A stretch of DNA of 64,000 nt from Antedon mediterranea (lineage: Eukaryota; Echinodermata; Crinoidea; Comatulida; Antedonidae), in contig NC_092674.1 of assembly GCF_964355755.1 (NCBI RefSeq), positions 18,920,501-18,984,500 of the forward strand, written 5' to 3'. A program made the translations under genes and the position numbers. Under the pieces are notes generated by a model that searched no databases, was not told the DNA's origin, and was given only the letters and a program-made list of their open reading frames with translations. Within the stretch, counting starts at the first letter, position 1. Every line of letters starts with the position of its first letter. This document shows positions 30,733 to 42,967 of this stretch, piece after piece.

Positions 30733-31135
30733 GTATCTGGACAACTACCCCCTGGACAATTACCCCCTGGACAATTACCACCCGGACAACTACCACCCAG
30801 ATAATGAACCCCCTAGGACAACTACCACCCGGACAACTACCACCCGGACAATTACCCACTAGGACAACTACCCTCTAGGACAACTACCCCCTTAGGACAA
30901 CTACCCTCTAGGAAAACTACCCCCTTAGGACAACTACCCTCTAGGACAACTACCCCCTTAGGACAACTCCCACCCCGACAACTACTCCCTAGGACAACTA
31001 CCCTCCTAGGACAACCCCTCTAGGACAACTACCCCCTTAGGACAACTACCCTCTAGGACAACTACCCCCTAGGACAACTCCCACCCCGACAACTACTCCC
31101 TAGGACAACTACCCTCTAGTCCAACTGCTATGCCC
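30733..31135. repeat. GGACAACTACCCCCTA short tandem array
   Basis: Irregular repeats of 16-18 bp around GGACAACTACC with CCCTAG or CTCTAG joints. It leads straight into the left arm of the foldback at 31117. Confidence 0.85.
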
Positions 31136-31592
31136 CTAGACAACAACACCCTCTGAACAACCACACCTATATCATGACACCTACACCTTAGGTTATAATT
31201 ACGATCTTGTAAAACTTACTGAACTTCAAAACATAGGGAGAGAGATTGATCTTAAATGAAAGCTTTTGAATATTTTAATATGCGTATCGTCAGCAGTTAT
31301 TTTACATTAAACGAGAATTGATCAAATTATTAAAACGTATTCTTGAAAAATAAAGGGGTGGCTTATTTTATTCTTGTGTGACATGAAGATGCCGTATATA
31401 AATCTAGGAACATACAGTTTACCTAGCTGCACCAGTCAATTAAACAGACGTCTTTCATTTAAGATCAATCTCTCTCCCTATGTTTTGAAGTTCAGTAAGT
31501 TTTACAAGATCGTAATTATAACCTAAGGTGTAGGTGTGGTTGTTCTAGAGGGGGAGTTGTGCTAGGGGCATAGCAGTTGGACTAGAGGGTAG
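31117..31592. repeat. Foldback: inverted arms of about 140 bp
   Basis: The left arm (31117-31262) and the reverse complement of 31455-31592 match closely, including GGTTATAATTACGATCTTGT and ACATAGGGAGAGAGATTGAT. The spacer is about 190 bp and lacks a coding frame. With the tandem array at its left end it resembles a Foldback-type element. Confidence 0.85.
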
Positions 31593-32599
31593 TTGTAAGA
31601 TAGTGGGACTGGAGCAGTCCCTTAATATCGATAAAATTGACCAGATTTTGTTCTCTCTTTTCTTTTTCAAAACAAATGTTTTACCGTAAGAGCTTATGTT
31701 ATGCTGTTTAATGACATTATACGTTTATTACTACAAGTCCAGTAATAATGGAATATTGGTTTGGCTGTTACTACTTCATAGAAGAACTTTAATTGATTTG
31801 TTTTTTACATTTTCTCCCCACTCCTGAGAAAAAAGGACAATATACGTTTTTAGAACCTAAAAAATAATTATATCCATGATATTAATTAAAAAATTTCTTC
31901 TGGTTTCGACTCGTATAATGATATATGTAGTTCTTTGATAGTAAACCAATAAAACTTACTTACTTACGATCATATTTATTTTTGTATTTTGTATTTGTAT
32001 TAATATTTGTCCTCAGTGAGGAAATTCGGATTAGGCCCTCCAAAAAAAAAATAAATATCGCTACACTTATTACAAAATAGACTACCAATCTTCGATACAT
32101 ACTGTACGTCGATATTTTAATTTCACGTCAAATATTGTTAAATGTATAATGTGGTACAACGCCCTCGTAGTCCCCTCTTCACACACAATTTGATTTTACA
32201 ATACAAGGGGGTAATTTTAAGGGCCCGTCTAGGCATTATATAGTTATTTACAGTTACCGCAACCTTTGGTGGGTAGGAACCAACTTACACGTGGAAATAA
32301 CTAAGTACCGTATAAACTGGCTCTAAGATACTAAACAAATTAGGATAGGCCTACAGTAGCCTACGAAGGATCACATGCCATAACGCAGAACAACTTTGGT
32401 GGGTAGGAACCAACTTAAGTATAAATTGGCTCTAAGAAACAATTGAAAACCATAAGGCAAGGCCTACTAATTAAGTTAAGTTAGATAATTATCCATTTAC
32501 AATTAAAGAAAATTTACGATTTGTCCCAATAGAGATGTTATTTGTAAAACATTAAACAATTAATATTTCGTTTGAAGGTTTGCATGGCGAAATCAAATG
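31593..32599. other. Intron sequence without recognised genes
   Basis: Contains a local duplicate of CTTTGGTGGGTAGGAACCAA (near 32263 and 32395) and the degenerate repeat piece at 32473-32535. Nothing else identified. Confidence 0.5.
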
Positions 32600-34029
32600 T
32601 TGATATAAGTTTGCGGTACACCACGTATGTTAGTTCTGAAAAGAACTGTTGAGTTTCTCAACGTTTCGATCAATATGCTTTGATCGTCCTCAGGAGTGAG
32701 AATGTAGAAAGTCCAGGAAACTTGGAATATAAGTGGAAAAGGGGGGGATTGGTGTGAAAGTTAGAAACAATGGCAAGTTCCCACAAAGGGAGGGATTGAA
32801 ACTAGCTGTAGAAGAGCATTGTTTCTCATGAACAATAGTGAATGGAAACTAGCTATAGGAGAGCCTTGTTTCTGATAGGTGTGAAAAGCAAGGTGTGACA
32901 AGCTAAAAACAATAGCTCTTGATGAACAGTGTTGTGTTTGTAGATTTCAATAGCTTCCCTGGTTCGTCTGGAATGCCAAAAAGGAATGGTAGAAATTAGT
33001 TCAACAACTCGATGTTGTTGTTTGTGAGAATGCATAACTATTGATGATTTGTCTTGCTCTCCTCTTCTGACATGGCCTTGAAGTTCTTTGAGCCTGGTTT
33101 GAAGGTCACGTCCAGTTTCCCCAAAGTATACCTTCGCACATTCACATGGGATACAGTATACACCAGGTTGGCTGTGTTTAGATGGTTTGTCCTTGTACAT
33201 TTGAAGACACTGTGACAGCTTGTTGACTGCACTATGAAATACTTTTATGTCGGCATTTTGTAGTACTCTCTGGATACGATGATAAAAGCTGTCCCAAATA
33301 TGGTAAAGATACAGACTTTCTGAATTCTACAGGATCACTGTTGTTGGTTAATGATAACTTAAAGTGTTTCCTGTTGTAACAATTGAGTTCCAATGCATTG
33401 TTGACATGTTGTATTTCTTGTCGAAGACACTTCTTGTCGCTGATAGTGTGTGCTCTGTTGATGAGAGTTTTACAAACCGATTTCTTTGTTGACGGGTGGT
33501 GGAAAGATCGCTTGTGTAAATATCTGTCCGTGTGAGTAGGTTTGCGATAAACTTTGTGGACAGAGTGCCCTCTGCTTCCTTTGTGACAAATACGTCAAGA
33601 AATGGTAAACTTTGGTCGTTTTCCTCTTTCATGATGAACGTAATATTTTGATGTTGAGAGTTAAGGTGTATTAGAAAACTATCTAAGTCCACCTTGTTGT
33701 GCTGCCAGATGATAAACCTGTCATCTACATATCGAAGCTAAAGTTTTGGTCACTTGTTGGCGGAGTAGAATGCTAGTTGTTTGAACTCCTCCAGATGGAT
33801 GTTGGCAATGACTGGGGATAAAGGAGATCCCATGGCCATGCCTTCAGTTTGTTCAAAGTATTGATCACGCCACTTGAAGTTGGTATATGTTAGACATAGT
33901 AGAAGTAACTCATGGATTTCTTCTGCAGAAAGTGCGGCCCTCTGTTGGAGTTTAGGGTCAGCCTGCAGTCGATGTTTGACTATTATAGTGCAGGCTTCTC
34001 TGACTGGAACATTGGTAAATAAAGACTTA
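32600..34029 (-). mobile_element. Penelope-like element, degraded
   Basis: Minus-strand frames in order: SLFTNVPVREACTI (near 34010), EGMAMGSPLSPVIANIHLEE (near 33820), an in-frame stop, then RYVDDRFIIWQH with YVDD at 33720-33731. LPFLDVFVTKEAEGTL follows, then the GIY-YIG endonuclease frame (33200-32853: GVYCIPCECAKVYFGETGRD and SKHSQPG). GIY-YIG joined to this RT type defines Penelope-like elements. A 3' tail with a hammerhead-like motif lies at 32664-32693. The 5' part is missing past 34029, where unrelated sequence begins. Confidence 0.88.
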
Positions 34030-34777
34030 ATTTCATTTCATTTTATTGCATATCAAAATCGCAGCCAATGGCTGAATTACATGATACTTACAAATATAAC
34101 AAGAATATTTCTTACAAAAAACGCTGCTCGCTTATTGTTATTGCTAAGGTCAAGTCTGGGGGTCACTTCATCACGCCTAGATACTTCAAGTATCCTATTA
34201 CAAACAAAAACTTCAATGGACTGTTTTGATATAATAATTCAATGATTATCTGACAGCGAATTATATCATGGGACTCATAAATACCAGAATGCTTTGGGAT
34301 TTGTCGTTAGACTCTTTTCTCAGCCGTTTTTGGATTCAACAGGTGGTACCAATAAATTATAGTGGAGTTTCCATTTTAACAAAAATGTCAAAGTGTAGTA
34401 CTATAAAGCTGCTTGATTTCATCTAATGAATGAGTCATCTCGTGTGACGTAGCGGGCTAGAGCAGCAGCGTGAAAACATTTAAAACAGGCATAAAACAGT
34501 ATATAAAGAAGTAAGTATATAATTTATTTACAAGATTATGAAATTTGATAAAATTAGAAAATGTGGAAATTATGGAGTTATTAAGTGATTTACAGTAATA
34601 TTATATTTATTTGTACATATTCACATATTATGTTAAATTTATTTATACATCATTCGTTACTGAATGGATAAAGAATATATTTAAAAATTGTTCCTCTTTG
34701 AACCAATTTTTTTTCCCATCCCTCAACCTTAATGTTACATACAAAACATGGGTTTTGTTAAATTTTACTCAAACATT
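34030..34777. other. Intron sequence beyond the Penelope break
   Basis: Starts ATTTCATTTTATTGCATATC at the break. No coding match; possibly a LINE tail fragment at 34030-34150, unproven. Confidence 0.35.
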
Positions 34778-34970
34778 TTGTGACTTTCTTTTTCGGAAGT
34801 AATTCCCAGGATGCTAATTTTAGTTGACTACATAAATCACAGTGTCTATTTATTGTTCCTGGAAACGGCTTGTTCTGCGGTATGTACATTTGAAATGAGC
34901 AGTTTTTTTACGCTGAAATTGTACTATTTATTTGAGAACCATCTGTGGGCACGACCTAGATGGTACACAA
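34778..34970. repeat. Dispersed repeat, inverted partner of 41838-42065
   Basis: Matches the reverse complement of 41838-42065, including TTTTTTTACGCTGAAATT, GAGAACCATCTGTGG and ACGACCTAGATGGTAC. Unclassified. Confidence 0.75.
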
Positions 34971-35223
34971 GGTTTTGTTAACATTTTGTTACACATCAAC
35001 ATTTTAAACTTATAATATATCAGTTAAATTTAATTCAAATTCTTTGATGAATTGCTTTCTATTAAAAACAATATTATTTGATCAATCAAGACATGGCCAA
35101 AGCCCATGGAGCCAACATAGTCCAACGTGCTCATCTCTGTCAACTTTTTTTAATGCGCACTGTAACATTGGTATACAAATTTATTTGTAATACTTTCTAT
35201 TATTTGTTTACTAGTATCGAACA

Positions 35224-35415
35224 ATGTCAGTTAAGCCTTCAACATGTATACCTAGATGTCAGTTAAGCCTTCAACATGTATACCTAGATGTCAGTTAAGC
35301 CTTCAACATGTATACCTAGATGTCAGTTAAGCCTTCAACATGTATACCTAGATGTCAGTTAAGCCTTCAACATGTATACCTAGATGTCAGTTAAGCCTTC
35401 AACATGTATACCTAG
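35224..35415. repeat. 32-bp tandem repeat, 6 copies
   Basis: Unit ATGTCAGTTAAGCCTTCAAC plus ATGTATACCTAG. The six copies read as identical, so expansion was recent. Confidence 0.97.
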
Positions 35416-36212
35416 ATGTGCAATATTACTAGCAGTCTTCCAGTCACTGTTTCTTATTCTTAACATGCAATTTGGCGAATTGTGTATGAAAATGTTGAAT
35501 TACCCCAAATTTCACACCAATACATTAAAATTAAATTTGTAATCTCAAATTTTATTCCGTACATTAGATGCAAGGAATTTAGAATTATTACAAATAGATG
35601 TTCTAAGAGCAAAAAAAACATTCTTAGCTTTTTGACAATTTTACTCAATCATTATTCCATAAACCATTTGAGTTTTTGTATAATCATTTTTAAAATGTTT
35701 TTTTAACATGCCTCCTTTATTGAATAAGATTACTTTTGATTTATACTGTAGTAGCATAGAGGAAATTACAGGATCTACATATTTAATTAATATATATAAT
35801 ATATAATAATAATTATTTAAACATGATGACATCATCAAAATGAAACATGAAGATAGCAATATTCAAATGAATCCAAATTCATATCAACAATTAAACGTCC
35901 GTAAAAAGTTTTAATAATGATGATGGTTACTGTACTTTTCATTTTAAAGAGCTATAAAATATTCAAATGTACTGTGTAGGTGAAATTAAGTGACCCACAT
36001 TATTCAAATTTTGAGGCATGATGATATTCAATCCTGATCTAATGCCAGGCTTGTAACTCGCATTTCATTTTGATTAATAACAAGTTGAGCTGTGTTTTAT
36101 ACACTTTTGGGCAGTATTGATAATTACATACTGCAGTAGTATTAATAATTAAAGATTTTAATTAGATCTGGAAAACATGTTTATTTTACAGAATTTGATA
36201 TTCACTTTATTG
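35416..36212. other. Intron sequence without recognised features
   Basis: AT-rich; no gene or repeat identified. Confidence 0.5.
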
Positions 36213-36395
36213 CAGATGTAAGGTAATTTCCACATTTTAAGAAAAACTAATTAACTTGGTTTGTTACATACACAGTAGTACTATCCAGAAACTAAAATAC
36301 AATTTTTTCATTATTACAAAACAATACAAATCTGCTGACACACACTATGTCAACAGATATATTCATATGGAAAATTATGGAAGTTGCACTTATTC
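36213..36395. repeat. Dispersed repeat, direct pair with 29370-29600
   Basis: Second copy of the family described at 29370, slightly shorter, same orientation. Confidence 0.7.
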
Positions 36396-36721
36396 CACTT
36401 TCCTCTTTGAAATTTGTAACAATTTTTAAGCGACAGCAAGTAAGGATTGGAAGGGAAAATTGAAATAATGAAATAAAAAACTAAAAAATAGGTTTATTGT
36501 ATCGATATCATTTATCAATATTATTAAATCTATAAGTTCACTTCATAACAGCGTAGCATAATGTTCAGTTTTTTTCCCCTTGTGTCCCTCCAATCCCTGA
36601 TGGTTTTTAAAATTTTAAATTAGTAAAAAAATTGTGGATTTCATCATTCTCAGACTTGTTTACTTACTTGTTGCTTCTCTTAGGAACTGTACACTTTTTA
36701 AAAGACATGATCAGAGAAAAC

Positions 36722-37543
36722 ATGCCAACCCCTGCTGAAGTGTATAGGTGTAGTTGTAACATGCAAACCCCTGCTGAAGTGTATAGGTGTAGTTGTAACA
36801 TGCCAACCCCTGCTGAAGTGTATAGGTGTAGTTGTAACATGCCAACCCCTGCTGAAGTGTATAGGTGTAGTTGTAACATGCCAACCCCTGCTGAAGTGTA
36901 TAGGTGTAGTTGTAACATGCCAACCCCTGCTGAAGTGTATAGGTGTAGTTGTAACATGCAAACCCCTGCTGAAGTGTATAGGTGTAGTTGTAACATGCCA
37001 ACCCCTGCTGAAGTGTATAGGTGTAGTTGTAACATGCCAACCCCTGCTGAAGTGTATAGGTGTAGTTGTAACATGGCAACCCCTGCTGAAGTGTATAGGT
37101 GTAGTTGTAACATGGCAACCCCTGCTGAAGTGTATAGGTGTAGTTGTAACATGCCAACCCCAGCTGAAGTGTATAGGTGTAGTTGTAACATGCCAACCCC
37201 TGCTGAAGTGTATAGGTGTAGTTGTAACATGCCAACCCCTGCTGAAGTGTATACAGTAGGTGTAGTTGTAACATGCCAACCCCTGCTGAAGTGTATAGGT
37301 GTAGTTGTAACATGCCAACCCCTGCTGAAGTGTATAGGTGTAGTTGTAACATGCCAACCCCTGCTGAAGTGTATAGGTGTAGTTGTAACATGCCAACCCC
37401 TGCTGAAGTGTATAGGTGTAGTTGTAACATGCCAACCCCTGCTGAAGTGTATAGGTGTAGTTGTAACATGCCAACCCCTGCTGAAGTGTATAGGTGTAGT
37501 TGTAACATGCCAACCCCTGCTGAAGTGTATAGGTGTAGTTGTA
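36722..37543. repeat. 39-bp minisatellite, 21 copies
   Basis: Unit ATGCCAACCCCTGCTGAAGT plus GTATAGGTGTAGTTGTAAC. As 39 is a multiple of three and the unit lacks stops in several frames, long repetitive ORFs appear on both strands. Copies 2 and 7 read ATGCAAACC, copies 10 and 11 ATGGCAACC. Copy 14 has a 5-nt insertion (GTATACAGTAGG) that shifts the frame. No evidence of expression. Confidence 0.97.
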
Positions 37544-38329
37544 TTACAAGAGATATTTTCACTAGTTGGTTATGGTGTATCTATTTATTTGTCTAACATA
37601 ACCTGACATTGTCAAACATGGAATTCTGGAGATCCTATTAGCTCCTTTTTTCAAAAACTCTCTTCGCTCGCTCCCCCTCTAGGAAGTGTAGACGATGGTT
37701 CTCGGAATGATAAAAATGTTCTCCTTGTACGTTTTCTGTCGGTTACCATTATTGAAAATGCTTGACATTCGTAAACTAAACTACTCTGTTTCACAGTGTT
37801 TTAGATGATTAATAACATTTTAAAGTATAGTGTTTATTGTTTGGTAGGGCCCTTTGGGGAGGCAGAGTTCATTTGAGGGAGGTGCTTATTCGAGAGATAT
37901 ATGTTAATTTTTTTAGTTTTAATAATATGGTAACATTTATAATCAAATGAAATCCTCTAATAGATATGAAAAGTGGTAAAAAAGAATAACAAAAATTAAT
38001 GCTTGGTAAATTGTAGATAACAGTGCGATGAATTCTACTACAAATAGTATAATGATTATTATTCAAAGTAATGTTTTATTGGAGAAGCGTTTATTCAAAT
38101 AAATACCATCCTAATAATTATTAATACATTACTTAATTTAAACATCTTTTGAAACTAACTGGCGTGACAAGAGTGGGCCCAAGAAAGAAGACATTACGGC
38201 TTGCAACATGGGCAGACATCCCGGTCCTAACGGGACAAAGATAGCCTACAGTTATTCGTGGTTTTCTTCTCTTGACTAATTCCTCTTAGTTTTTAATGCA
38301 TTCTTTTATTCCGATAATTATGGGTTTGA
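37544..38329. other. Intron sequence with a dispersed repeat
   Basis: Contains the second copy (38000-38095) of the repeat described at 485-640; otherwise nothing identified. Confidence 0.5.
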
Positions 38330-39175
38330 ATTATAATTTCTCAAGAACTAATGTATCCGCTTTCAAGCGTAAAAGAGGGCGCCGTGCTGGTCGGAATATG
38401 CGGAAGCAAATACTTGTTCAGATCGGAAGAAGAGTAGATAATATTAATGGTGAGAGAGGGCCTAGCATTCTTGTTCCAATTTTGTGTTAACATAAACTTA
38501 GTAGGTCTAACATTTACCCTAGTGTTTTTCTGTGTAATGCGCGCTCGTTATGTAATAAGATGAATGAATTTGAGTTAGTTTTAGCAAACAGTAACATTGA
38601 TATTGCTGGTATAACAGAATCGTGGTTTCATTCTGATTTTTCTTCTGAGTGTTCGGCAGTTCAGGGTTTCTCATGCATTTGGAATGATAGAAGTAATCGC
38701 GTTGGCGGTGGTGTTGTTCTATATATTAATGAAGTATATGATTACGAAGTTGATGATGCATGTCCTATTGATCTTGAATGCCTATGCGTTGATGTTAAAA
38801 TGAACATAGGCCTATATCCATCACGCCTGTTTTTGGTAGAATTTTTGAGAGCTTCCTTTCTGATTGGATAGCTACTGATTTCAGACCTCTTATGGATTCC
38901 CAACAGTTTGGAAATGCGAAGGGTTCATCACCGACTCATTACCTTGTTCAACTCTGTAATAGGCTTCTGTCAGGATTAGATAGCTCAGGTATGTATGGTA
39001 CTATTTGTGCCATAGACTTTAGTAAAGCCTTTGACCAGGTCAACCATTCAATTCTGATTAACAAATTAATTGGTTTTAATATCATGCCCTCTCTCATTCC
39101 AACGGTGTGTAGCTTCCTCTCGCAAAGAAATCAGTGTGTGCGGTTGGGCGGTTCAGTCTCAATTTGATCTTTATT
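38330..39175 (+). mobile_element. LINE fragment with internal deletion
   Basis: The plus-strand frame 38560-38871 is an APE endonuclease N-terminus (NIDIAGITESWFHSDF, RVGGGVVLYINE). It jumps directly to RT in 38892-39167 (CAIDFSKAFDQVNHSILINK). The rest of the endonuclease, the first RT motifs and everything after the palm are missing. A different LINE from those at 44250 and 48240. Confidence 0.8.
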
Positions 39176-39324
39176 AATTTGCAGTAATATTTTTATTTTT
39201 TAACTACTGTACCTTCACACACGCGCGGTCCGTTCCTAAAATAAACAAAAAACTGAAATGGCTATGCAACTTAAGCTCCAGTCCTACTATTGGTTTTTTT
39301 CTTCCTTCTTCCAAAGGGACACTG

Positions 39325-39438
39325 TATTGACCAAAGATACTATAGCGCCACGAAGTGGCGCAAGATAGGGAACTCCTATCTCTTATACACTGCGCATGAG
39401 TGAAATTCCATGGGCAGCCATTCCGGCAAGCAAGTTAC
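39325..39438. repeat. Inverted repeat, left arm (partner 41346-41446)
   Basis: Contains the palindrome GCGCCACGAAGTGGCGC and CCATGGGCAGCCATTCCGGC. The reverse complement is at 41346-41446 with a few changes. Confidence 0.85.
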
Positions 39439-41345
39439 GCGATCACATACCCCGGAAGTGTATAATAAACCATTGAACCACATCCACGTGTGACGTGTTA
39501 TTGTTTGTTCGGGAAGTTTTCTCGTGTTGTATTGGGTAAATTGTAGTGGTAAGTTTTTAGAATATATATTTTTTTGTTAGTAAACATTAACAAAATTATT
39601 AAATTGTTGTTTAAATTTAGTTCAGGCAGGCGTTTCTGCGCAATCCGATCTAGGCCTAGGGCCTAGATAGTAGTATGCCTAGTAGGCATATTTAATGCCG
39701 AATACTAGGCCTAGGCCTAGTTTAGTTAGTATGATGATTAATAAAAAAAAGTATGGGAGGATGAATGATATTGATTGGCGTCTTGATAGATGGATCAAAC
39801 AAGGCTTGGATGGATGGAAGATTAAGAAAAAAACTGAAGCTGTTCGGGAATTAGGAGTTTTTAATAAAAATGTACAAGACAATATAGCGTTTTATTAATA
39901 ATAACATTAACAGAAATAATTAAATGTAATGAAATAAAAAATCGTGAGGATGTTATTGTTTGTTTTTTTTTTATTTAATAAATTTAAATTATAAATTTGA
40001 TCCTCATATTTATTTTGTTCTTCATCTTTATTTGAAAAATATTTAGTTAATTAATGTAAACATTTTTGAATACTTACAATATTAATAAATAGTAGGCTAT
40101 TGACTTTTGTTTTGAATTTAAAAATGTATAGTATTTTAAAATACTATAATATTGTAATCAAATGATTATGTAACAGTTCGAAAAGTGACCAAATAATTTA
40201 ATGATATATTTTTCCCTATTTCAGAAAGATGTCTGTCATCATACTGTAAAATTGAGAAGATAGATGATTGAGTGCAAAGTGGTATTTTACACAAGAATTA
40301 AATACAAAGGCCAATAGTAATAATAGTTTATATTTTTGATTCTTGAAAAGGAGCAGTATCCTATGGGATTACAAATAAAATCACTATTTTCACACACCTC
40401 ATACTTTAAAGTGAAAGGAAATAACCAGAATTCAGTTATTATCAGTACTGTTGTTTAGGCCTATTGGCTTCTTTTTAATACAAGAAATCAAAATAATAGA
40501 ATTTTCCTTGTATTTAAGAAGGCTAAAACCATACATTCGTAATTTATTTATTGAGTGTATTTAATTATTCCACCATTATTTATTAATATTGTATAAAGCG
40601 AGATTTTTCAGTATTTTTATTGCATTTTAATCCTGTCTGTAATATTGAAAGTTGAGCTAATAAAAGTGGGTTGAAAAGAACAAATTATGATTATGAATTT
40701 TTAAAATTAATATTTAATACTTTTACTTTTTTGAAATTAAAAAAATGTAACAATTGTTTTTGTATCTAGTAATGTATGTACAGTATACTACAGTTGTGGC
40801 AGATCGTAGTAAAATTCCCCTTGCAATGAAATAACTTTGTAGGCCTGAAGCACACAAAATAGAAAGAGAGGGTCCGAACAGGGGAAAGAACATCCCTCTG
40901 CCCATAAATTTTTTTTTTTTTAATTAAAAAGACAGTTTTGGACAATATATTTGGCAATTATTACAATTCATCTCCAAAAAATGCTTCTCTCGCACATAAA
41001 CTAAGCCATCATCCCAGCCTAGGCCAAAGGCGGCCGACCTTGGGCGTGAAGTGCGTAGCATCGCGCTGCGCGCCGCGACACTATTTATAACTATGCCTCA
41101 ACCGACTGCCTACAAAATTCGTCCCCCATACAGTCAGTGTTTATTCTGTAGCCGTTTGAGGTTGGACAGTGATATACGCATATGTAAGTGTAATATCAAA
41201 TGGAGTAAATTTATATAATCGAATTTTATATAGATGTTCTTTCATTTTGACGCGAAAGATAAAATAAAGTCGTACTGTTTATCGCGTAGATGTAAATCCT
41301 ATTTGTTTACATTGATTTGGTGGCGTGCCGCATTGCCTACTGGGT
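39439..41345. other. Interval between inverted repeats
   Basis: About 1.9 kb, AT-rich, with a dense cluster of TAGGCCTA (39650-39720) and no coding frame that I trust. With its flanking arms it could be one mobile element; no transposase remnant is seen. Confidence 0.45.
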
Positions 41346-41446
41346 AATCCGCTTGCCGGAATGGCTGCCCATGGAATTATCATTTTTCGAGCGTCAGTTC
41401 CATATCTTGCGCCACTACGTGGCGCTATACGATCTTTGGTATTGAC
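41346..41446. repeat. Inverted repeat, right arm
   Basis: Reverse complement of 39325-39438, with the palindrome GCGCCACTACGTGGCGC. A small ORF here (41325-41531) is a by-product. Confidence 0.85.
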
Positions 41447-41681
41447 TGATAGAAAGTGCCTGTTTCCAGTCACCTTTAGGGTCAAATCTATTATTTTAAC
41501 TGCTCCCTTGTGTATAAAAGAGAGAAAATAGTTGAAACCAGGTTGTTGCAAGGTGAACCCGGAAATTACTTTGACCTGCGAAGAATTGAAATTGAGTTGA
41601 AAATCTTCTGTTGAAATCATAAATTGTGTTAAAAAACTCTTTATAATATCTTCCTAAGATAGAAATATGGAACAATAGCGT

Positions 41682-41822
41682 CTATGTGAAAACTAATGTT
41701 ATCAAATCTACGTTTCGCGGTACATCTGAGATAGATAAGGTAGGTATCCAAGGCGGAGATTTGTACCGAAGTTTTTGCATTGTGCTCGTCTATGTCAGAA
41801 TTAACCATAATTTATATATACT
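41682..41822. repeat. Dispersed repeat, direct pair with 53222-53372
   Basis: Shares GGAACAATAGCGT, ATGTTATCAAATCTACGTTT, CGCGGTACAT and TATGTCAGAATTAACCATAA with 53222-53372, same orientation. Confidence 0.85.
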
Positions 41823-41837
41823 GTAGACTAGATGGTA

Positions 41838-42065
41838 CGCGAGAGAAGCGAGCGTACCATCTAGGTCGTGTCCACAGATGGTTCTCGAATACACAGTAAT
41901 TTCAGCGTAAAAAAACTTTCAATTTCAAATGTACGTACCGCAGGACTATAAATACATTGTCAGAAACGAATAAATAGACACGATGATTAATGTAGTCAAC
42001 AAAAATTAGCACACTGGGAATTAGGCCTACTTCCGAAGGAGAAACTTGTCTTAAAATGAGTCCAA
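41838..42065. repeat. Dispersed repeat, inverted partner of 34778-34970
   Basis: Begins at the short inverted GGTACGCGAGAGAAGCGAGCGTACC; see 34778 for the shared blocks. Confidence 0.75.
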
Positions 42066-42634
42066 AAAAATAAAACTGTCCCTGTTATAGTCGATTGAAA
42101 TAGTAAAGTACATGTAACGATACACCACTACGACGTTTAGATTTTTTATAATTACTAATTAATACAATAAACAGTAATCACATTCACAGTAAGAACATTT
42201 CACTTCAAATGGCGACCAAAAATGGTTATTACGTACAGTATTTATTTTAGTAATATTGTCAAAGTATTGCAATGCTATATCTCAGTTGTAAGTTTATTCT
42301 CAAAGGGCCCATAAATTTACCTACTTGTGTTAAACCATGGAGGGCTCATAAATTTACCTACAAACTGGGAGTCTGAGAGATTGGAATGTTCCATTCATCA
42401 CAAATCAATACATTTGTATAAACGTATATTAAATCTATCAAAATAGTATTTTTTTAAGAAAATCGGCCTGTCTTCATTCAACATTATGATACTGTACTCG
42501 AGCTTTTGAACCGGTTTTCAGCTATTAAAAACAATTATCGTAGGAGGAGATAGGAAAATGCGAAGCATCCTCGTATTATTGTGTGCAGGTATTTTTTAAG
42601 AGGACATCCATTAGACAGTGTATACTACGGTCGG
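42066..42634. other. Intron sequence without recognised genes
   Basis: Short duplicated phrase GGGC(C/T)CATAAATTTACCTAC near 42306 and 42346; otherwise nothing. Confidence 0.45.
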
Positions 42635-42848
42635 AAAACACCCCTATTTGGGGCAAATCGTTCAACCTAAATTCGTTTTAATTGTCAATAACTAATTATC
42701 TAACTCAATTTAATTAGTAAATAGGGTTACATCTGGTGGTTTAAATCAGTACCGAGATTCTAACCAACTTTATATACCATCCAGTAAACATTCTAGAAAT
42801 AACGCGCGATTTACCGAATTTTGCCCTTACGTAAATTTATATATAGAT
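42635..42848. repeat. Dispersed repeat, inverted partner of 30523-30729
   Basis: 214 bp ending only 14 bp from VWA8 exon 9, so it covers the start of that intron after the donor site. See 30523 for the shared blocks. Confidence 0.8.
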
Positions 42849-42862
42849 AAAGATCAACATAC

Positions 42863-42967
42863 CTTGAGCATGTCTACAACAGCAGTTCTGCCTTCTTTAG
42901 CAAGCATTACATGAAATGGATACAATTTTTCAAGGACATTTTGAACAGATGCATTTGGTACAGAATT
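42863..42967 (-). CDS. VWA8: VWA8 window exon 9
   Basis: 105 nt, phase 0 at both ends, acceptor TTTTTAG and donor GTATGT. It encodes EKLYPFHVMLAKEGRTAVVD and MLK, aligning with the segment between AAA+ modules 1 and 2. The following intron is 16.1 kb. Confidence 0.9.

Noticed and set aside
36632-37606. 324-codon plus-strand ORF and its long antisense partners
   Set aside because: They are by-products of the 39-bp minisatellite, and the frame switches at a 5-nt insertion.
41279-41620. 113-codon minus-strand ORF
   Set aside because: Overlaps the right inverted-repeat arm; no conserved motifs, and the left arm lacks the same frame.
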